Source: Bacteroidaceae bacterium (lineage in GTDB: Bacteria; Bacteroidota; Bacteroidia; Bacteroidales; Bacteroidaceae). Taken from it: a stretch of 63,105 bases of DNA. Below are positions 57,893 to 63,105 of this stretch, piece after piece. Below the pieces are notes generated by a model. The model ran no database searches, was not told where the DNA came from, and saw nothing but the letters and a program-made list of their open reading frames with translations. Every line of letters begins with the position of its first letter. The first letter of the stretch is position 1. The translations under genes and the position numbers were made by a program. The stretch spans positions 1 to 63,105 of the forward strand of contig JAEEHP010000020.1 in assembly GCA_016280855.1 (NCBI GenBank). Reading direction: 5' to 3'.

Positions 57893-59955
57893 GAAAAACA
57901 GCCTTTATCACCCGTTGGAGTTTTGCCGTCCTCGCCTTCTTGACGGCATCATTCGCAGGGTATATACAGTCCTTCGCACAAACGGCGTACGACTACTCGC
58001 GCCTTCACCGCGAAAACATCGACCGCGGCGTAGTGGCATTCCGCGTCTCGCCGGATTCCGTTTGCATCCAATGGCGCTACCTCGACACCGACCCGCTGGA
58101 CATCAGCTTTGAAGTTTTGCGCGATAACAAGATTATTGGGAAAAGAGGCCCCAAGGCTGCGACTTTCCTCATGGATCACAATACTGCCACCACAGCGACC
58201 ACCTACACCGTTCGCTCTGTCATACGTACCAAAGAACGTCCGCACCACAAAGGGCATCGTCATTACAAACCTCGTCCCCTCCCCAAAGCTCCCCTCTCTT
58301 TCCTGACGGGTTACTTCACCCTTCCCGCCAATGCGCCCATCGGTTACCTCGACATCCCACTCACCCCTCCCGCTCCATCCGTTGCTACCGGCTCGCAGCG
58401 CTTCCCGGTCACCTACAACGCCAACGATGCCACCATGGCCGACCTCGACGGCGACGGACAGCTTGAAATCGTCCTCAAATGGGATCCTTCCAACTCCAAA
58501 GATAACAGCCAAAGCGGCATCACCTCGCCCACAATCCTCGAGGCCTTACGCTTGGACGGCACTTCCATGTGGCGCGTTAACCTTGGCCCCAACATCCGAA
58601 GCGGTGCTCACTATACACCCTTCATCGTCGCCGACCTCGATGGCGACGGCTGCGCCGAGCTTCTCGTCCGTACCTCCGACGGAGCCATCGACGGTCAAGG
58701 CAACATCATCGGCGATCCTGAGGCTGACCACGTCCGCCATCCCGACACCCTTGCCTATCAGGCCAACAACAACCCCGGCGAACAGTTCCGAGGCCCGGGC
58801 TGGCCGAACAATATGGACCGTAGGGCTCCACGAGGCGGCTTCATCTACAAAGGCCCCGAATGGGTTACCTGCTTTGAAGGCAAGACCGGCCGTGCCGTCT
58901 CGACCGTAGATTATATCCCCGAGCGCGGTGATCTTCGCGAATGGGGCGACAACTATGCCAATCGCAGCGACCGTTTCCTTGCCGCTTGCGGTTATCTCGA
59001 CGGCGAACACCTCAGCGCCATCTTCTGCCGTGGCTACTACACCCGCACCGGCATCGCCGCCTACGACTTCGACGGCAAGGATTTAAAGCTTCGTTGGCTC
59101 TTCGACACCAACACTCCCGAGTGGCGCAGCTATGCTGGGCAAGGCAACCATAACCTCCGCATAGCCGATGTCGATGGCGACGGTTGCGACGAAATCACCT
59201 ACGGCTCCATGGCCGTTGACCACGACGGCACCGGCCTATACAACACCCGTATGGGACACGGCGATGCCATGCATCTGACGGCGTTCTTCCCTCCCGCTGC
59301 ACGCAATGGGGGCGACGGTTCCCCCGTTGACAATGCCCTCCAGGTATGGGATTGCCACGAGAACCGCCGCGATGGCAGCGAACTACGTGATGCCCGATCC
59401 GGTAAGGTTATCTTCCAAATTCTCTCCAACACAGACGTCGGTCGCTGTATGGCTGCCGACATAGACCCCAACAACCCTGGCCTCGAGATGTGGTCATCGG
59501 CTTCGGGGGGCATTTGCAATGTCCGCGGCGAAGTCATTGACAGCACAGCCCGCATCCCCATCAACTTTGGCATCTGGTGGGATGGCGACCTTTGCCGGGA
59601 GTTGCTCGACCACGAAAGGGTGAGCAAGTATAGTTCCCGCTCCACCACTACCCTCGCCCACTTCTCCGACTGCGCCTTTAACAATGGCTCCAAGTCCAAT
59701 CCGGCACTCTGCGCCGACGTCCTCGGCGACTGGCGCGAAGAAGTCCTCACCCGCACCGCCGACAACCGCCACCTCCGCCTTTACATCACCCCTATTCCTA
59801 CTAAATACCGTTTCCACTCGTTCCTCGCAGAACCCGTTTACCGCCACTCCGTCACCATGCAGAACGTCGGCTACAACCAGCCCACCAACGTCGGATTCTA
59901 CTTCGGAGCTGAGCTCAAAGGCAGCGGCAAGCTCTTCCGAGGGTGGCAATTCTGA
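57889..59955 (+). CDS. Rhamnogalacturonan lyase, PL11-like, secreted
   Basis: A 688-residue secreted lyase. A signal-like helix (WSFAVLAFLTASFAGYIQSFA) precedes NIDRGVVAFRVSPDSVCIQWRYL, the usual start of PL11 rhamnogalacturonan lyases. The propeller has several calcium-binding loops of DxDxDG type (ADLDGDGQLE, ADLDGDGCAE, ADVDGDGCDE). It would cleave the rhamnose-galacturonate backbone of pectin outside the cytoplasm. Its ATG overlaps the DUF4435 stop; a patatin gene follows by 15 bases. Confidence 0.9.
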   Translation: MRKTAFITRWSFAVLAFLTASFAGYIQSFAQTAYDYSRLHRENIDRGVVAFRVSPDSVCIQWRYLDTDPLDISFEVLRDNKIIGKRGPKAATFLMDHNTATTATTYTVRSVIRTKERPHHKGHRHYKPRPLPKAPLSFLTGYFTLPANAPIGYLDIPLTPPAPSVATGSQRFPVTYNANDATMADLDGDGQLEIVLKWDPSNSKDNSQSGITSPTILEALRLDGTSMWRVNLGPNIRSGAHYTPFIVADLDGDGCAELLVRTSDGAIDGQGNIIGDPEADHVRHPDTLAYQANNNPGEQFRGPGWPNNMDRRAPRGGFIYKGPEWVTCFEGKTGRAVSTVDYIPERGDLREWGDNYANRSDRFLAACGYLDGEHLSAIFCRGYYTRTGIAAYDFDGKDLKLRWLFDTNTPEWRSYAGQGNHNLRIADVDGDGCDEITYGSMAVDHDGTGLYNTRMGHGDAMHLTAFFPPAARNGGDGSPVDNALQVWDCHENRRDGSELRDARSGKVIFQILSNTDVGRCMAADIDPNNPGLEMWSSASGGICNVRGEVIDSTARIPINFGIWWDGDLCRELLDHERVSKYSSRSTTTLAHFSDCAFNNGSKSNPALCADVLGDWREEVLTRTADNRHLRLYITPIPTKYRFHSFLAEPVYRHSVTMQNVGYNQPTNVGFYFGAELKGSGKLFRGWQF

Positions 59956-59970
59956 GACCTTATTTCAATC

Positions 59971-60849
59971 ATGTCTGAAATATCCAACATAAAGCCTAAA
60001 CCTAAAGTCGCCCTGGTGCTCTCCTCTGGAGGCTGCCGCGGTTATGCACATATTGGGGCCATCGAAGCACTCTTGGAGAAAGGCTATGAGATTTCCTCCG
60101 TGGCCGGCAGTTCCATGGGTGCACTCATCGGAGGCATCTTTGCCGCCGGACGACTCGAAGAAGTCAAGGAATGGTTCTGCACCCTGACACGCCGCGATGT
60201 CTTCTCACTCATCGACTTCTCACTGGGCATCAATCACCTCGTGAAAGGGGAACGGGTGATGAACCGTCTGCAGGAAATCGTACCCGACGTGCGCATCGAA
60301 GACTTGCCTATCCCTTACTGTGCGGTGGCTACTGACGTGCGGACGGATTCGGCTGTTGTCTTTCGCAGCGGAAGCCTCTTTGAAGCCATACGGGCATCCA
60401 TCTCCATGCCTACGTTTTTCCGCCCGGTCGAACATGATGAGCTTTATCTCATCGATGGGGCCATCAGCAATGGATTACCGCTTGAATATGTAGCCCGAAC
60501 AGAAGGCGACCTGCTCGTAGCATCAAATGTTTCGGCGCCGGAACGACGTCTCCGACGTAAGACGCCTGAACCGTCACGACGTCCTGCCATCATGAACCGC
60601 CTCATACGGCCGGACTTTGCTGAAGTCAACGCGATATCACTCATTTCTGATTCCCTCCATATTCTCATTCAGAAGAATATCAGCCTACAGCTCCAAATCA
60701 CTCCGCCTGACGTTTTGATGGAACTGCCCATGAATAGCTACAACTTCAACTACGACAAATGCGCGACCATCGCTGAAAGGGGACATCGCCTCATGCTACA
60801 GGCCATCAATCATTTCGAAAAGCGCACGTTGCAGAAGCCCGCGGAATGA
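59971..60849 (+). CDS. Patatin-like phospholipase
   Basis: A 292-residue lipid acyl hydrolase. It has the glycine-rich oxyanion loop SSGGCRGYAHIGAIEAL, the nucleophile motif GSSMG (in VAGSSMGALIGG) and the Asp of the dyad in IDGAISNGLP. The C-terminal part is helical and basic. There is no signal peptide, so a cytosolic or peripheral-membrane role is likely. It lies between two secreted carbohydrate enzymes. Confidence 0.9.
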   Translation: MSEISNIKPKPKVALVLSSGGCRGYAHIGAIEALLEKGYEISSVAGSSMGALIGGIFAAGRLEEVKEWFCTLTRRDVFSLIDFSLGINHLVKGERVMNRLQEIVPDVRIEDLPIPYCAVATDVRTDSAVVFRSGSLFEAIRASISMPTFFRPVEHDELYLIDGAISNGLPLEYVARTEGDLLVASNVSAPERRLRRKTPEPSRRPAIMNRLIRPDFAEVNAISLISDSLHILIQKNISLQLQITPPDVLMELPMNSYNFNYDKCATIAERGHRLMLQAINHFEKRTLQKPAE

Positions 60850-60888
60850 GCAACTTAAAATATTACAAATCATCAAAATAAACGTCTT

Positions 60889-63039
60889 ATGAAAGCAACG
60901 ACTAAATTATCGTTTGTCATCTATTCCTTATTATTTATGCTTTCTTCGTCTGCATTTGCCCAGACGTATAAAGTGCTTTCACCAGATGGCCTCACCTATC
61001 TCGATGTCAAGCTCGCCGATGGGAAGCTGTCTTACTCTGCTGGTTACCGCACCGTCGTAAAAGCCAAGAAGAAAGGAGCAAAGGCCGACACGCTTGACAT
61101 TCCTGTGCTTCTCGACTCTCCACTCGGTGTATATACCAACGTAGGCGACTTCTCAAAGGATCTCACCCTCAAGGAAGCAATTCGCCCCGAAGGTACCATC
61201 AAGCACAGCTACCGCCTCCGTCAAGGCAAACAAAGCGAGATCAACAACGAAGAAAACGGCCTGAAGCTTGTTCTCACCACGCCCCAACGTAGAAATGGCG
61301 GGGTAATAATGACCGTGCAGTTTGCCGTCTTCAACAACAATATTGCCTATCGCTACCGCTTCCTGCAGGGTGGCGAGACTGGCGCCATCGTCATCAACGG
61401 TGAAGCTTCCGGCTTCCGGCTCCCTACCGATGCCACCGCCTTCATCTGTCCACAAAGTCATGCCATGATCGGCTGGAAGCGCACCAAGCCCAGCTACGAG
61501 GAAGGCTACATCTGGGATGAACCCATCACCACCCGCAGCAACTATGGCCACGGATGGACCTTCCCCTGCCTCTTCCGCATCCCCAGCTCCCCAACCCCTG
61601 CCAACGCCACAGCGGGGCAGAAATCCTCCACAACCCCCTCCAAGGGTAGTGTGCGCGGCGGTTTCCCCGCCGCGACTGACTCCTGGCTCCTCATCTCCGA
61701 AACCGGCGTCACCAGCAACTACTGCGGCACCCACCTCTCCGATGCCACCCCCGACGGCCTCTTCACCATCGCCTTCCCCATGGAGGGCGAGAACAACGGC
61801 TTCGGCAGCACGGGCGCACAGCTCGGCTTGGCCAATAGCAAGACCAGTGCCAACGATGAAATGACCGGCTATACCCCTTGGCGCACCCTCACCTTCGGCC
61901 CTTCGCTGAAACCCATTGTCGAGACCACCATTGCTTGGGATGTCGTCGAACCCCTCTACGAGCCCAGCATCGACTATCAAGGCTCGCGCAACACATGGTC
62001 CTGGATTATGTGGCAGGATGCCAGCATCAACTATGACGACCAAATCAAATACATCGACCTCGCTGCTGCACTCGGCTGGGAAGGCTGTCTCATCGACGGC
62101 GGTTGGTACGAGCATATCGGTCGCGAAGGCATGGAGAAGCTCTTTGCCTACTGCAAGCAGAAAGGTGTTCGTCCATGGGTGTGGTACAACAGCAACGGCG
62201 GTTGGAACGATGCTCCACAATGTGCTCGTCAGGCGATGCACAACTCCATTGTCCGCAAGAAGGAGATGAAATGGCTGCACGACCATGGCGTAGCCGGCAT
62301 CAAGGTTGACTTCTTCGCTGGGGACAAGCAAGAAACCATGCGCGTTTACGAAGGCCTCTTCTCCGATGCCAATGACTACGGCATACAAGTGATCTGTCAC
62401 GGCTGCACCCTGCCTCGCGGCTGGGAACGTCTGTATCCCAACTACTGTAGTTCTGAAGCGGTCCTCGCTTCCGAGAACCTTTATTTCAGTCAGGACTTCT
62501 GCGAGATGGAAGCACGACATGCCTGTCTCCATCCCTTTGTACGCAACACCACTGCCTCGATGGAATATGGCGGCACCGTACTTCAGAAGCGCCTGCACAA
62601 AGATCCAGACAAGGGCAACACCCGCCGCACCTCCGATGTCTTTGAGCTCGCCACCGCCATTGCCTTCCAATCCTCCGGTCAGAACTTCGCCCTCACACCG
62701 CGCAACCTCACCGAACAGCCGCAGTTCGAAATCGATTTCATGAAACAAGTGCCCACCACGTGGGACGAAACCCGCTTCATCGACGGCTATCCCGGCAAGT
62801 ATGTCATCATGGCACGTCGCCATGCCGACCACTGGTACCTCATCGCCATGAACGCCGGGCCCGCCGCCAAGACCGTCACCATCGACACCACTGTGCTCGA
62901 TGGTTTCCCCATCAAGAACACCACCCTCCTCACCGATGGCCCCGATGGCAAAACGCCCCAGCAATCCGTTCCCAAGTTTGACAAACGCGGTCGCCTCACC
63001 CTCACCATCCAACCCCAGTGCGCCGCAGTACTGTATTAA
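60889..63039 (+). CDS. Glycoside hydrolase family 97, secreted
   Basis: A 716-residue secreted alpha-glycosidase with signal peptide (LSFVIYSLLFMLSSSAFAQ). The N-terminal super-sandwich starts LSPDGLTYLDVKL. The barrel has GCLIDGGWYEHIG and GIKVDFFAGDKQ. The Asp in KVDFF corresponds to the nucleophile of retaining (alpha-galactosidase-like) GH97 members, not the inverting SusB type; that inference is moderate. An insert near residues 225-262 (PTPANATAGQKSSTTPSKGS...) includes RGGFPAA, read from an 8-bp GC palindrome (61654-61674). Confidence 0.92.
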   Translation: MKATTKLSFVIYSLLFMLSSSAFAQTYKVLSPDGLTYLDVKLADGKLSYSAGYRTVVKAKKKGAKADTLDIPVLLDSPLGVYTNVGDFSKDLTLKEAIRPEGTIKHSYRLRQGKQSEINNEENGLKLVLTTPQRRNGGVIMTVQFAVFNNNIAYRYRFLQGGETGAIVINGEASGFRLPTDATAFICPQSHAMIGWKRTKPSYEEGYIWDEPITTRSNYGHGWTFPCLFRIPSSPTPANATAGQKSSTTPSKGSVRGGFPAATDSWLLISETGVTSNYCGTHLSDATPDGLFTIAFPMEGENNGFGSTGAQLGLANSKTSANDEMTGYTPWRTLTFGPSLKPIVETTIAWDVVEPLYEPSIDYQGSRNTWSWIMWQDASINYDDQIKYIDLAAALGWEGCLIDGGWYEHIGREGMEKLFAYCKQKGVRPWVWYNSNGGWNDAPQCARQAMHNSIVRKKEMKWLHDHGVAGIKVDFFAGDKQETMRVYEGLFSDANDYGIQVICHGCTLPRGWERLYPNYCSSEAVLASENLYFSQDFCEMEARHACLHPFVRNTTASMEYGGTVLQKRLHKDPDKGNTRRTSDVFELATAIAFQSSGQNFALTPRNLTEQPQFEIDFMKQVPTTWDETRFIDGYPGKYVIMARRHADHWYLIAMNAGPAAKTVTIDTTVLDGFPIKNTTLLTDGPDGKTPQQSVPKFDKRGRLTLTIQPQCAAVLY

Positions 63040-63044
63040 ACATC

Positions 63045-63105
63045 ATGAATTATCAGCAGATTCTTTCTGACATCCTCAACCAGACCGAGCCTTTGGCTGG
63101 CGAAG
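63045..63105 (+). CDS. Probable glutaminase, N-terminus only (cut by window edge)
   Basis: Only about 20 residues are present: MNYQQILSDILNQTEPLAGE. The pattern of a helix followed by P-L-x-G-E/K matches the start of GlsA-type glutaminases (which then continue GKVADYIP), but so little is visible that the call is tentative. It starts 5 bases after the GH97 stop and may share its transcript. Confidence 0.45.
   Translation, partial: MNYQQILSDILNQTEPLAGE

Noticed and set aside
61153-63012. 619-codon frame opposite the GH97 gene
   Set aside because: Gly/Val/Glu-rich, no signal peptide or motifs, and lies wholly within a clear GH97 gene.
57889-63105. Full polysaccharide utilisation locus for pectin
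   Set aside because: PL11 and GH97 are present, but no SusC/SusD pair or hybrid two-component or ECF regulator is in the window.

Overview
The window looks like a chromosomal segment of a Bacteroidales bacterium, most likely Prevotella or a close relative. Signs seen in the sequence are the recurring Bacteroidetes promoter -7 element TAnnTTTG, in several cases with a TTG-containing -33 element 19-21 bases upstream, A/T-rich leaders with little Shine-Dalgarno signal, and a typical gene set: class III fructose-bisphosphatase, type III glutamine synthetase, Rho with a long N-terminal insert, GH97/GH51/GH43/PL11 carbohydrate enzymes and a CotH-domain surface protein. No rRNA, tRNA, CRISPR array, transposase or phage structural gene was seen.

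Layout. 1-10.2 kb: end of an alpha/beta hydrolase, an ABC half-transporter with a large extra loop, a lipoprotein, a SpoIIE/STAS partner-switch pair (minus strand), a GNAT enzyme, then a small winged-helix protein, a CDF metal transporter and an exported protein. 10.2-19.8 kb: rho, an ABC-F ATPase, a WbuC cupin, and a minus-strand run (small membrane protein, Skp/OmpH lipoprotein, PrmA, Fbp, HI0933 flavoprotein). 19.8-32.9 kb: PepD, a beta-helix lipoprotein, GlnN, CotH protein, Crp/Fnr regulator with a Dcp-type M3 peptidase, dCMP deaminase and an S41 protease. 32.9-37.6 kb: an accessory island with 1.7 kb of repeat-rich non-coding DNA, an AbiEi/AbiEii type IV toxin-antitoxin pair bracketed by 42-bp direct repeats, and an archaeal-type ATPase. 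37.7-46.3 kb: DUF4250 protein, TrmH/SpoU methyltransferase, COG0523 GTPase with a His/Asp tract, RmuC, M18 aminopeptidase, and a RING-plus-TerD-like protein behind a structured leader. 46.3-63.1 kb: GH43, GH51, a superfamily I helicase, an orphan RND pump, a thioesterase, an ATPase/DUF4435 pair resembling the PARIS anti-phage system, PL11 lyase, patatin, GH97, and the start of a probable glutaminase.

The most unusual theme is repeats. Short palindromic elements sit between genes and also inside reading frames without breaking them: dCMP deaminase, the SpoU methyltransferase, the COG0523 GTPase, GH97 and M18, and less certainly the helicase, the ABC-F protein and the C-termini of PrmA, RmuC and the DUF4250 protein. 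Other copies form a perfect 95-bp direct repeat, a 163-bp inverted pair around 39-44 kb, and a 750-bp segment with 28-bp terminal inverted repeats. This suggests active or recent spread of non-autonomous palindromic elements. The two best candidates for undescribed biology are this in-frame repeat system and the defence-like gene pairs (AbiE, ATPase/DUF4435, RING/TerD).

All functional calls are from reading motifs and family resemblance; no database search was run.
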